Shown: positions 30,892 to 42,499 of the stretch, one piece after another
Position numbering within the stretch: position 1 is the stretch's first letter
Layout of the letters: every line of letters begins with the position of its first letter
Assembly: GCF_905404315.1 (NCBI RefSeq)
Contig: NC_066268.1
Coordinates: 16,530,001-16,594,000 of the forward strand
DNA from: Leptidea sinapis
Lineage: Eukaryota > Arthropoda > Insecta > Lepidoptera > Pieridae
Reading direction: 5' to 3'
DNA length: 64,000 nucleotides
Made by a program: the position numbers and the translations under genes
The notes under the pieces: generated by a model
Databases searched by the model: none
What the model was told of the DNA's origin: nothing
The model's input: the letters and a program-made list of their open reading frames with translations, nothing else

Positions 30892-33800
30892 TTATAGAAG
30901 GAATGATAAATGGAAAATCTTGCCGTTTCACTTTGGATACGGGAGCCTCACGTACAGTCGTTAGCCAAAGAAGACTAGAGAGCATCGGAAGATGACATAT
31001 GCGAGAAAATGTAAACTTAACACTCACAACAGCTACCGGCCAGCGCATACCAGTCCAGAGAGAGAAGATCGTGGCCATGAAAATCGGGGATACGTTGTAC
31101 TGGCAAAAAGTGGTAATCGCGGATATCACAGATGACTGCATCATTGGGTTGGATTTTCTTCGAAATCATCAGTGTACCATTGACATGAAACATGGTGTAT
31201 TGAAGCATGGAAGTGAAGAAATTCCAATAAAAGGCGGAACTGTTGGGAAAGTGTTGTGCTTAAGAGACACTACTTTAAATCCGAGATCGCAGATCCTAGT
31301 CCCGGTAGTCCTGCCAAGGGATGACAGAGGAAGACCTTGTAAATGCGCTATAATAGAAAGAGAGACATCGGACACGACATGGATCCCAGCCAGGACTGTT
31401 GTGGGTAACTCCCAGATTGCGATGGTTCCCGTGTTTAATCCTCATGAGGACAAGCTAATCATTAGGAAGGGAACAGTGATCGGAGCTTGTGAGGAGATAG
31501 CTTGGTTAAGAAAGTGTGAAGAAGGGAGGAAGACCGAAGCTGCAAACCAGGATGTGAACATACAGAAACTTCTGGATGGCTGTAAGGACAATCTTACCAA
31601 GCTACAGTTAATAAAAGCGAGAAATTTCCTGCTACGCTACTCCGGAATTTTCTCAAAGAACGACGGGGACATCGGAAGAAATGGTTTGGTGAAACACAAG
31701 ATCGACACAGGAGACACTGTTCCAATACGGCAAAGACCAAGACGTATTCCGTTTGCACGCGAACAAGAAGTGGAAGACATGAATCGGGATATGAAAGAAA
31801 ATGGTGTGATAGAACCGTCATCGAGTCCATGGTGTTCTCCAGTGGTTCTGGTAAAGAAGAAGGATGGATCAACTAGATTTTGTGTGGACTATCGGCGTTT
31901 GAACGATGTAACTAAGAAAGACAGTTACCCATTGCCAAGAATCGATGACACATTAGATTCACTTTGTGGCATGACGTGGTTCTTTACTCTTGATTTGAAA
32001 AGTGGCTACTGGCAAGTCGATCTGGACCCTAAAGACAAGGAGAAGACGGCTTTTTCAACCGGAAAAGGGTTATGGCAGTTCAAAACAATGCCCTTCGGAT
32101 TATGCAACGCCCCAGCTACATTCGAAAGGTTGATGGAGCATGTGCTGGCAGGTATGTTGGGAGAAACCTGCCTTGTCTACTTGGATGACATAATCATTAT
32201 GGGACGAAGTTTTGAAGATCATCTTAAGAAGCTCGAAAAAGTCTTCACAAAACTGCAGGGTGCCAACTTGAAGTTGAGTCCAAAGAAATGTTCCTTCTTT
32301 CAACGTCAGGTGAATTACTTGGGGCACGTTATCTCGGAGCAAGGCGTTGCGACGGATCCTGCCAAGATAAGTGCTGTCAAAGACTGGCCGACGCCGACAG
32401 AAAAGACACATGTGAGAGCATTTCTAGGACTATGCTCTTATTATCGACGCTTTGTGAAAGGGTTTTCCGATGTTGCTAAGCCCTTACATCGACTGACGGA
32501 GGAGAAAAGAGCCTTTTCCTGGGATGAAGAATGCTACCAAGCTTTCTTAGAGTTGAAGAAAAGACTATGTGAATCACCTATCCTCGGATATCCTGACACA
32601 GAGGGAAGATTCATAGTGGATGCTGATGCTAGCAACACTGGAATTGGTGGAGTACTATCTCAGAAGGGAGGAGATCAAGAAGTTGTAATTGCATACTGTA
32701 GCAAATCTTTATCAAAGCCGGAGAGAAACTACTGTGTAACTCGTAGGGAGTTACTGGCCGTGGTGAAGACATTACAACATTTCAAAAAGTATTTGTTGGG
32801 TCGCAAATTCCTCGTAAAGACTGATCATGCCGCCTTGAAGTGGTTACTAGAATTCAAGAATCCGGAAGGACAAGTGGCCAGATGGATTGAGCAACTTCAA
32901 GAGTATGACTTTGAAATCGAGCATCGAGGAGGAAAAAGTCATGGAAATGCAGATGCGTTATCTAGAAGACCTTGTCCGATGGAATGCAAACATTGCATTC
33001 GTCAGGAGGAGAAAGAGAATTTTATGATCCGGCTGATCGGAACAGATTCGATCGACGAGAACTGGAGCAACGATGCAATGAGGAGAGCTCAGGAAAATGA
33101 TAAGGATCTTCAACCACTTTTACATTGGCTAGCAAGTGGATCACTTAAACCAAAATGGTCTGAAGTGGCTAGACACAGTACGGCTACCAAGAGTCTCTGG
33201 GCACAATGGAACAGTTTGGTGATGCATGACGGGTTGCTCTGCCGTAAATGGGAAACCCCGCAAGGAAAGGATTGCCATCTGCAACTGGTCGTTCCCAGGG
33301 AGAAGGTGAACGAGATCCTGAGAGCTTATCACGATGGTTCTTCAGGTGGACATTTGGGAATAAGAAGAACTCTCACAAAAATTAAAGAACGATTTTACTG
33401 GTTGCATTGCCGTGATGATGTGGAAGACTGGTGCCGAAAATGCAAGAGTTGTGCTGCTGTCAAAGGACCTCAGACCAGAAGCAGAGGAGCTATGAAGTTG
33501 TACAATGTTGGGGCTCCGTGGGAAAGAGTAGCTCTGGATATGGCCGGACCGTTCCCAGTCACCAAATCTGGAAACCGTTACATAATGGTGGTGATGGATT
33601 ATTTCACGAAGTGGCCGGAAGCATTTGCTCTACCGAATCAAGAAGCAATTACCGTTGCGACGAAGCTGGTGAATGAAGTTTTCTGCAGATTCGGTGTGCC
33701 TTTGGAGTTGCACAGTGACCAAGGGCGGAACTTCGAATCACAAGTATTTCAAGAAGTTTGCAAGATCTTGGGAATCCATAAGACCAGAACTACGCCATAT

Positions 33801-34406
33801 CATCCACAGTCGGACGGGATGGTGGAGAGGTTTAACCAAACATTGGAGCGACATCTGGCAAAAGTAGTGGACAGTCATCAGGATAACTGGGATGAGTACA
33901 TTCCACTGTTTCTTATGTCGTATAGAAGCGCAATACATGAGACGACAACGGTGACTCCTGCGTACGCCAATTTTGGAAGGGAATTGAAATTGCCAGCTGA
34001 TTTACTTTCAGGCTGTCCACCGGATACTCCGAAAAGTATAACAGAATATGTGGATGAGTTACGGAAAAAGATGGTTGACATCTACGAGGAAATTAGAACA
34101 ACTGGGCTTAAGGCAAGTGAACGGATGAAGACCCGCTACGATCGAAGAGCTAATATTCCTGGTTTTGAAGAGGGAACCCTGATTTGGTTACACAATCCTG
34201 TAAGGCGAAAGGGGAAGTCTCCGAAGCTCCAACCAAGTTGGGAGGGACCATACAAAGTAATCACAAGGATAAATGATGTGACTCTCAGGATACAGCGTAC
34301 CCCTCGAAGTCCCCCGAAAATCGTACATGTCGATCGGGTGGCTAAGTACTACGGAAGCAACGATGATCGGGACGATCATGTCTTGGGAGGGGGCAGTGTT
34401 GCGTAG
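30744..34406 (+). pseudogene. pol: Ty3/gypsy pol: protease, RT, RNase H, integrase (one in-frame stop)
   Basis: The frame is open from 30744, in -1 phase to gag and overlapping it by 148 bases. The protease has FTLDTGAS (Asp codon 30936). TGA at 30993-30995 breaks the frame just after the catalytic part; the sister copy has CGA. RT spans about 31.7-32.4 kb with VYLDD (LDD at 32181-32189). RNase H is at about 32610-32975 (VDADAS ... TDHAALKWL ... GNADALSR). The integrase has an HHCC zinc region from His 33330, then Asp 33537, Asp 33717 and Glu 33825 (D,D35E spacing), and a GPY module near 34240. All catalytic residues checked are present. The stop codon (34404-34406) lies inside the 3' LTR. 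The first in-frame ATG after the break is 30999, which lacks the protease active site. Confidence 0.93.
34385..34396 (+). other. Polypurine tract
   Basis: GGGAGGGGGCAG directly before the 3' LTR. It also encodes the last Gly-rich residues of pol. Confidence 0.85.
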
Positions 34407-35019
34407 CAACCCTTCGAAGTATATGACGAGAGTTGTCAAACTTCAAGACATTGTTAATTTCAACAGCTCCGTCAGCAATACTCGTAGCTCAGCGGAAAAG
34501 TGTTTACTTTAGACGCTGTAGACCCGGGTTCGATACACCTACCAGTGTATGGTTTTTTTTGGGTTTTGTGAAGTTAAAGGAAATTTCTAGTTAGTTCAGG
34601 ATCAAATCGAACCGAAAAAAAGGGATGGAAAATGTGTAAGCAGGATAAAAATAGTTAAAAGAATTTTCTAGTACAATTTAAATTTAAAGATGGAATGGGA
34701 GAATCATTTTGAAAATAGAACGGATCCGGGGGTATATAAGCCGTACTTAGCGTGGCCTACGGCAGTTCTAGTTCTGACTCGAAAGTGTAAAGAAGAAGAA
34801 GAAGAAAAGAAGAAGTAGTGAAAAGTGGAAGTGTTCCAAGAGGAAGAAGATAGAAGAGACTTAGTGTTCGGTGCGGTGTGACGCGTTGAAGGTACCGCCG
34901 CCCACAAGAGGAACAGCGGCAGACCGGCGAAGTGCAAGTTCAGAAAAAGTGAACGCAAATAAAGACTCGTTCCTATAAGTATTAGTATTATTTCCAATCC
35001 CTGACCCACTCCCGTGTCA
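34397..35019 (+). repeat. 3' LTR
   Basis: 623 bases, TG...CA. A-box 34485-34495, B-box 34527-34537, TATATAA 34733-34739, AATAAA 34958-34963. Pol's stop codon uses its first ten bases. Confidence 0.95.
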
Positions 35020-35059
35020 GTACATAAGTAACTAACATTTTTTTAACAAAATGAAATTT

Positions 35060-36135
35060 CTAAAGAAAATGAATTTATTGTGAAAGAATAGGATAATTTA
35101 ATGCATGGTATCTCATATGGTCTCCTCTGCTATTCAGAACGTGTCGGCAACGAATATTCATTGAATTAACGAGACTGTGTATGTCATCTTGCGGTATTTG
35201 CTCCCAATGGAATTGTAGCAAATCCTTCAGCTGTTGGGTTGTTGTCACTCCGTCCAAGTCCTTCAAAACATGTCTCAGGAGCGTGTCCCATGCGTGCTCG
35301 ATGGGGTTGAGGTCTGGCGATTGTGCAGGCCAGGGCAATACCCGGACGTTATCCGTTGGTAGTAGTTACTGGTTCGCCGAGCTGTATGTGAACGCGCATT
35401 TTCATGCATTCACGTAAAATCGGAGCCAAAGGGTTGTGCAAATGGATGGACATAAGGTCTGAGAATATCCTCAACGTAATTTTCAGCATTCATGTTTCCA
35501 TTTACAAAAACGAGCTCAGTTCGCCTGTTCTTCATAATACCCGCCCATACCATAACTGTTGAGCCACTCTATGGATGAACTTCCTGAATGCACCGTAGCC
35601 TTTCACTATTTCCGGGCCGAAGGTATACTCGCACCCTTCTTGTATCAGGCCTAAACCCGAATCGCGACTCAACGGAAAACATAATTTTATCCCATTGATC
35701 CTGGGTCCATGTTCTGCGTTCTCTACACCATTCATTTCTATGAGCGCGATTCCCGTGACGTATCGGTGAGCACCTAATTGGGCGTCGAGCTTCGTAGGCC
35801 GTACTCATGCAGTCGATTTCGCACAGTTTGGGGACTTACATCAACACCACTTGAATTTTGTAGCCTTAAACTTATCTCTCGCGCGGTTAACATCGGCTGG
35901 CGTCTTGCAGTCAGTTGTATGTACCGGTCTTGCCGAGTGGTTGTACTGCTTTTACGGCCTGAATGCTGTTCAGCGGGTTCCCTTGTATTATTGTAGCGCT
36001 GCTATAGACGAGAAATAACACTTCTATGAATGCCAAAATACCGAGATACCTGAGATTGATTACTTCCCGTTTGCAACATCCCTACAGCTCTTTGCATTTC
36101 GTTTGCCACCAAATGACGTCGCTCCATGACGTAAA
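35060..36135 (-). pseudogene. Tc1-like transposase (broken)
   Basis: Read on the minus strand from about 36127: MERRHLVANEMQRAVGMLQT and SQVSRYFGIHRSVISRL (DNA-binding helix-turn-helix), then a decayed linker, RRPIRCSPIRHGNRAHRNEWC and WTQDQWDKIMFSVESRFGFRPD (first catalytic Asp region; the usual DES reads VES, so the Asp is lost), and finally MPWPAQSPDLNPIEHAWDTLLRHVLKD with the PDLNPIEH block, ending at a stop near 35075. Frameshifts occur at about 35810-35960 and 35340-35570. It lies 40 bases after the Ty3/gypsy target duplication. Terminal inverted repeats were not defined with certainty. Confidence 0.88.
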
Positions 36136-36399
36136 GAATATTAACTTTATTTAAATGGTTGGTAAAATTATAAAATTAAAACTACGAAAAAAACGTAGCA
36201 ATAAAAACGCACTTAAATTCAAACAAATTCCCTTTATTTTCTGTCCATTTTATTTTATGAAAAAAACATAATCAAAAATTTTTTTTTACAACCAGCCAGT
36301 ATGTCATCAATAACAAAAAAGTTTACATACCTATGCACTTTGAGTGAATAAAGACTAAGAAATTAATTAATATAAATTGTAAATTTGTAATATCATCCA

Positions 36400-36478
36400 T
36401 GTTGCTTAGACTTTTTTGATATGTGTATTTTGTTTATTTTTAATTGTAACAGCATTTATGGCCAAACTAAGTATACAC
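36400..36478 (-). repeat. Short mariner-end derivative
   Basis: The minus strand reads AGTTTGGCCATAAATGCTGTTAC, AAAAATAAACAAAAT, then TCAAAAAAGTCTAAGCAACATG. The first phrase is the left end of the 27.2 kb mariner region and the last matches its right flank near 28600-28615. It may be an internally deleted copy. Confidence 0.5.
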
Positions 36479-36533
36479 ATTGAACTTTTCACTAAATCCA
36501 TTCAATTTTCTTTGATTAACGCGAGTGTTTCAC

Positions 36534-36711
36534 ATTTAAATAAAACACTTTTAAAGGATTAAGGCGCGTCCCCCTGAAAACGAGATCTGGAAAGGTCTTG
36601 AAACGGGTTAACTAAAATAATAATAAAAATATAACTTTTACGAAAATTTCTAATGAAAAAACACAATTACAATCACACGCGTTTTAATCCTATAAAATGT
36701 TTTATTTAAAT
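36534..36711. repeat. Small inverted-repeat element 1 (178 bp)
   Basis: The arm 36534-36568 (ATTTAAATAAAACACTTTTA, then AAGGATTAAGGCGCG) is matched by the complement of 36678-36711 with four or five differences. The core CTGGAAAGGTCTTGAAACGG, then GTTAACTAAAATAATAATAA, is shared with 54279-54452. Confidence 0.7.
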
Positions 36712-36719
36712 CATTTCAG

Positions 36720-38330
36720 TTTCACTTATAAGATATACACAGTACTAATGTTGCACAGTAGGTACGTTAGCTATACTGCTATAAGCATTTCGGTGAAGCA
36801 AACGAACGAACCAAACAGTGTCTAACTACATATTTTTATATTTATTTTTTTTAATTATCTATTTATCGCGTGTGCCAATCATGAACATGTCGGTGACGCG
36901 AACCCCATAAGATTTTCCCCTATCAAAAAGTACCCAACGCGGCTAAAAAAGTTTACACTGAAAAAATTGTTGTTGAACTGTGAACCAAAATTATTGTTAG
37001 CGCCTGCAGTATATTGTTAGCAAAAGTGTAATATTGCGCCAAGTAACATTGCTCTACATCATTTTATTTTCTTAAATTTTTTCATCAAGGGGTGACAGGG
37101 AACCAAGAAAACATCTAATCGGTCTTAAGCACACAGAGAACTTTAAATTTGTTTTCGAAGTGATAAATAACTTCTTATGGGGGTGAACCGCTTCGTAAAG
37201 TAATGCGTTACGACTCCAGTCTCCAGTCTGTCTGGATTTCCTTTCTCTCATGCATACGACAGCGGTAGGCAGGCTGCTGAATCTTATTCATTTATAATTT
37301 ATTAAATATATGTGGCTTCTGTAATAGCACAAGCTATGTCTAGTTTGAGGCTAGATCATTTGCGTAAAATGCGTCATTTAGTTAATAAGTTAGCTAGGGT
37401 TAAGGGCTCTTTCATGGGTCTTGGTATTCAATTTTACTTTTAATAAAATACCAGACAGTATACCTACTAGGACTCACTGAACACAAACTTTGACAAAGAA
37501 GGCTTTCTTTAGTATAGTATACTATAGAAAGCGTTCTTTGTCTATACATACTAATATACGTATATAGATTATACAGAGGATAATGATGCATGGTTCATGT
37601 CTCGTTCTGCGAAGGCCACCTAAAATTGTATAACATTATATTAAAAGGCTAAGTTTTTATTATATGAATTAAAGTCACACTAGCGCTAACAGCGCATCTT
37701 TTAATTGTAGTTTCTTATCAGTTCTTCTCTCCATGTCAAAACCACTTTAAGAACTGCTGCAACATGTTATATTATTGTCATTCCCTCTCCAGGGAAGTAC
37801 GCAATCATCAGATTACGAGTACAGGGTACAACTTTAAGTCCGACAGCACTCATCAGTTGGATTCCCGCCATGTGTTATTCACAATATCGTAGGACAACCA
37901 CACACGCCTTACTTGTAAGTAATTATAGTAGACTTAATATCTTAGTGATCGGACAGCCTGGGACTAAAGTATAATTATTTTATATCAATTCATTATATAT
38001 CATTATCATTCTCTCAAAGCGCCATTTGTTTCCAAAGCGGTGGTAGAGTTTGAACCAACTCAAGATCATGTTTCATTTGATTAAAATGTTTCACTGCTGT
38101 ACCCATTTGCAAGTATAAGGTATGTTGTTATTCATTTTTCTGGCAGAACTATTAACAACAAAACTCAAAACGTTACAATTAAATCTTCAAAAACAAAGCA
38201 GCGATAGCACGAAAATATTACATGGATGATGGTAACGGTAAACAAACTGCCGTACTGACGCAACAGGACGAGCACGAGGGGGTGAAAGGAGAACGGGGAG
38301 GGGGCTTCACGTTACAACGACGTCCAGAGA
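36720..38330. other. AT-rich non-coding stretch with repeat scraps
   Basis: No gene. Contains a SINE-tail relic (37325-37390), the hairpin at 37492-37542 and a LINE 3'-UTR phrase at 38015-38060 (AGCGCCATTTGTTTCC, AAGCGGTGGTAGAG). Confidence 0.5.
37492..37542. repeat. Near-perfect 25-bp hairpin
   Basis: 37492-37516 pairs with 37518-37542 with two mismatches and a one-base centre (GACAAAGAAGGCTTTC... against ...GAAAGCGTTCTTTGTC). Confidence 0.85.
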
Positions 38331-38339
38331 TAAGTGGCC

Positions 38340-38480
38340 GAGTAGTTATACATCTACTAGCGCAGTGTTTCCAGCACGATACAACATGGGTACCAACAAG
38401 TACAAGTACCAACAAGGCTGTCAAATTTCCTGTGATTCCTCTGGTATTGTAAAAGGCAATCACTTCCCCCATAAAAAATA
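38340..38480 (+). mobile_element. LINE 3' terminal fragment
   Basis: CAGTGTTTCCAGCACGATAC, AACATGGGTACC, GTGATTCCTCTGGTATTG, AATCACTTCCCCCATAAAAAA: the same 3' end as 57.5-57.7 kb, here with a short duplication, CAACAAGTACAAGTACCAACAAG. Confidence 0.6.
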
Positions 38481-38489
38481 TATTGGTAA

Positions 38490-41150
38490 AAAAAACAACA
38501 AAATTAATTTACAAAATTTAATTTCTCCTGTCGCAATGACTTAGGTTAGAAAGATTCTTCTGTATGTTAAATGGTAACACTGTCTTCTACGTGAAATTTA
38601 ATTAACAAGACTGATAACTGGCAAGGTTTAAACGCTAACACATTTAACAAATACGAAAAATGGCATTCAATTGAATAAAATATATCTATCTAATAACTTG
38701 AAGACTATTATTTAGAATGATTTTTGATTTAATTAAAATGTTGGCGTTTAAAATATCTTACGCGTTTTTAATACTTTTGTATTTTAAGTAGATTGGTTAT
38801 CCTAAGATACACACTTTATATTATATACAGGGACATTCATTAAGTTGCAGTTAAGTAAAGGTATTGGCATCCAAGTTATTGCTACAAACTTTGTATTGCT
38901 TAACATACAAGATGCGTCTACTTATATCTATTCATTTATTCTATTATTTACAAATTTAAATGTTAATAAGTATTGAAATTTATGTAACAGACTGACATTT
39001 AGAAACGAAATAACAAATATATTCGAGAATATATACAATAGTATGATTGGAAATAACAGACGTGTGTTAAGTATTAATTGAATACAAAAAAGGTACATCT
39101 CATTGGCAAGATTTAGTTATTACATACAAAACTGTGTAAAATATTGAGTCATGTTTAGGAAATACACAAAAACAGGTAACAAACATTTTAATTATTAAGT
39201 GAGGTTATATTTAATGTTCATACATTAACGAGATTTATATTGAAATAGGACCAACGCTATTTATTTACAAAGTGTTTCCGTTTTTTGTGTGGAAATATAA
39301 CACAAAAAATTCTTTAAAACAACCGAGATTCTATTTTGAATGGATCATGTCATATCTGGTTACTACGTCATAATCATTGAGGTAATATGTACAACGACCT
39401 ACACAGAGAAGACATTCTGAACAAATTATAGGGGGCAAAAAAGCAGAAATGTGATTTCGCCGCAACAGCTTACCGAACAGAAACTGTACATTGCCTTACA
39501 AAGCTGGTCTACAAATATTTTTTTCTGAATACAGAACTTTTTTGCTTTATTGATTCAGTTATAGGATGCTCTACGAAACCCTTCCGTATTCGGAGGTTGT
39601 CGGTTACTCCCTGTATATATAATAGGTACATTTCCACCACATATGTACTAATCACGGTATCTCTGGAACCGTAGCCAGAGACTTGAAATTTGCTAGGAAA
39701 ATTCCTTTCGTCAACTAGACGTCAGCTAAGAATGGATTTTACGATAATTCACTCGCAAGGGGGTTTGCGGGTAGTTCAATACAAAAACTCATTTTAATAT
39801 ACGTATAAAACATGGCCACATAGGATACATAGTATCACGTTATATGCAAACATAGTATCTTTGCTGCTTATAGAATACACGTGGACCACGTCGCGGGCAC
39901 CCGTTATAAGTTAACCGACACAATATAATTAAAGTTTGCGTGTTTAAAATAAAATATGTTAAACTTACTGGTGTAATGTCCCTCATTGACTTATACACTA
40001 TATATATATATATATAATCACAATACACACGGAGGCATATTTTCAAAAAAACTCTGCACTGAAATGCGTGTTATTTCTACAACCGCTCTTCACAGACTAA
40101 GAGAGTTGACTACAGGTGACCACAACTGGTGTTAAAAATCAAGGTGAAACGTCTTCTGTAGTACGTTGTACATAATATTAATTACCTCGATGGTTATAAT
40201 CCCCGTAAAGTATATGAGCCCCGCATGAGTAATAGTAGTTTTTAATGTTCACAAAACAAATAAAATTGAAAACAAGATTTATTTATCACATAACACGTCA
40301 TTTACACCGACAACTCGTGATTGAAGCACCAGAAGAAGTGCCAACAAACTAGCTTCGTGTATTTTTCAGTGATTTATATTACACAGTCTTCTTATACTTA
40401 TATTTACGTCATTAGCTATCTAAGTTGGAGCAATCCATTCCGTTGTAGATATTATTCAAATATTGTTGATCTTTGTATGTCTCCAAGCAAGGACCTTAAG
40501 CTGTGTGCGAATCGAATACGCAGCTGCATGCATTGATATTGCATTGAGTTCCGTACGCTGGGTGCGATGTACACATGTCGGTCGACTTCTGGCCTGACAC
40601 ACCGCTCAAGATCCATACCAGGACCGATATTTATTTAAATGAACATCCGCAAAATAAATAACACGAAACAAATTAATCACGAGCAAGGCAAACAAATTGC
40701 GTTGGCAGATGTGAGTTTAACAAATATGAGGAAGTAATAGGTAGGGTAAGTCGTTAATAATTAGCGATATGTAATTATATCATTCAAAATTTACACGTTT
40801 ATAATATTATTATCACTTTACACAGAAACAACACTCTTGTGTTTAACACATTTCTTAAATTCCTAATATTGAGAATTGAATGTTTAATAGCAGAGTAAAT
40901 TTTACATAAATTGCGATTTCACAACCCAAATGAAACAACCGACATAGATTTACAAACATGTGACCGATAGAGTCAGCAAAATAAAATGTCAATCTTTCAA
41001 ACCTCTACTACCCCCCCCCCCCCCGCCCTCCTAGAAATGCTATATGCATATTTAGAAATACTTGAACGAATGGAAAGAGATTTAAATTATTTATAACTAA
41101 TTTAAAGACGCTCATATCAACTATTCGGGAGACTTGAAATGAGTACAAGA
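38490..41150. other. AT-rich non-coding stretch
   Basis: No coding signal. It may include 3'-untranslated or flanking DNA of the minus-strand exon at 42053-42235. A possible short inverted pair, TATATTATATACAGGGA near 38817 and TCCCTGTATATATAATA near 39608, could bound an old MITE. A C14 tract lies at 41011-41024. Confidence 0.45.
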
Positions 41151-41164
41151 ATCAATTATTGTTG

Positions 41165-41490
41165 TTCTTGTTCCGGAGAGCTATTTGACCTGATTCCTGC
41201 CGCCGAATTTCACCTTCGCACGACACGCCAAGGCACCTGGCAACATGGCGGTCCTCCACAGTGCGGTTTTCAAGGAATTTTCCTCCACGTATAACAAAGC
41301 TGTGGAATGAGCTTACTTGCTCGGTGTTTCCGGGAAGATACAACATGGGTACCTTAAAAAAAAGTGCGTCCATCTCCTCAAAAGGCCGGTAACGCTCCTG
41401 TATTTGTTGCAAGAGAATGAGGGCGGCGATGAATTACGTAAAACCAGGTGACCTGTTAGGTCGTTTGTCATCTTTTTCCTTAAAAAAATA
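41165..41490 (+). pseudogene. LINE ORF2 C-terminus and 3' end (relic)
   Basis: Reads like the end of the 56.5 kb LINE: GAGCTATTTGACCTGATTCC, CCGCCGAATTTCACCTTCGC, CAACATGGCGGTCCTCCACA, GTGCGGTTTTCAAGGAATTT, AAAGGCCGGTAACGCTCC, AACCAGGTGACCTGTTAGG. A poly(A)-like end lies near 41485. Confidence 0.75.
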
Positions 41491-42052
41491 CAATTTACTT
41501 TGAAATTGCGTACAAGACCGAAAGCGGTCACCTGACATCATTTACCATTAAAATTGATAATACTAAGGGCTATCTTTCTTTGCATCGCTAATAATATTAC
41601 GTATTTTTCGGAAGTGCTAAACGAATATAATCTTTATGATATTTTCATATTTCATTGGATTGTACATTGAAGGGGGCTAATCGGAGTATTCTATGGTAAC
41701 ACATCATGTAGAGATGACGTTGACAGGAGGCATCAAAATAAACACAGTAGCACTTTACAAACATTAATATACGATCTACATAAATACAAACAATTATTTG
41801 CGATGGAGGACAGTAGTTTCTGGTATGTTCTTTCCCACACGTTACAATTTTTTCCGAACGCACGATAAATACAGTAAATTAAAAGATGTTAAAGTTGATT
41901 ATGATGGCCAAGATCGATGGTTGCTGACTCTACCGAGCTAACTATAAAGTTACATTCACACTGTTCGACTATCATCAATTACAATAAATTAACAATAAGG
42001 TAAGTCGACACCCGCGCTACTCGACTACAGTTCAATGTCTTTGCACAACACT

Positions 42053-42235
42053 TCACTGCGAGTTCTCGTTTGGGGGCAGTAATGGCTTGTACGTCATCGA
42101 TAGGTCGAGCGCTGGCTCTGCACTGGGTCTGGTCACCACCGTCGCTTGGGGTCGAGGTGGTACAGTGTACGGGGACCAGGTAGCAGGCGGTTCAGGTTTG
42201 ATATTCGTCGCTCTCAAGTACGAACAGGCCATCAT
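42053..42235 (-). CDS. Candidate terminal exon of a host gene with an ALDLSM motif
   Basis: On the minus strand TTGTTACAG at 42244-42236 is a good splice acceptor. The exon then reads 60 codons: MMACSYLRATNIKPEPPATW, SPYTVPPRPQATVVTRPSAE, PALDLSMTYKPLLPPNENSQ, stop (TGA, 42055-42053). The frame carried over from the previous exon is assumed; the Met codons need not be the start. The sequence is Pro-rich, not low-complexity, and is unlike any transposon in the window. PxDLS-type motifs such as PALDLSM recruit the co-repressor CtBP in transcription factors (established for that class). The gene was not identified. The preceding exon would be at higher coordinates, possibly beyond the window. 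Confidence 0.5.
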   Translation of the reverse strand: MMACSYLRATNIKPEPPATWSPYTVPPRPQATVVTRPSAEPALDLSMTYKPLLPPNENSQ

Positions 42236-42499
42236 CTGTAACAAATATTCAGTTATTATTTAATGTACTAAATATATCTATCAACAGGTTTTCCAGGGCT
42301 CAGACAGGGAAATGCAGTCGATACCAAACAGATCTTCCAGCTTCAGAAGAGAGCAATTAGTTCATTTATAAATAAAGAGAATAATTTATTCGCATCACAA
42401 TTTATTCTTGATAGTGTAATATATGTATGTATGTTATTTTACCAAGAAGGCTTATTTTGCCGGACCAGTAGTGTGCACACATCATTATGTTTATGTTGT

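Larger units (their letters stand above)
28788..35019 (+). mobile_element. Nearly complete Ty3/gypsy LTR retrotransposon
   Basis: 6232 bases: 5' LTR 28788-29409, primer site, gag, pol, purine tract, 3' LTR 34397-35019. GTAC flanks it at 28784-28787 and 35020-35023. The LTRs differ by roughly 15 substitutions or small changes in 622 bases by eye, so the insertion is not brand-new but is much younger than its decay-riddled sister at 4191-9863. The coding region has only two in-frame stops seen, both TGA. No envelope gene and no obvious chromodomain are present, so it is a non-infectious metavirus-type element of the Ty3 superfamily. Confidence 0.95.

Noticed and set aside
34188..34512. Possible envelope or extra ORF at the 3' end of the Ty3/gypsy element
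   Set aside because: Frames here are antisense to pol or run across the LTR. There is no room between the pol stop and the LTR for an envelope gene.
35181..35996. Plus-strand frames over the Tc1 region
   Set aside because: They are antisense to the minus-strand transposase relic.
38817..39624. A complete MITE bounded by TATTATATACAGGGA and its inverse
   Set aside because: Only about 15 AT-rich bases match with a small indel and no target duplication or second copy was seen. Mentioned only as a weak possibility.
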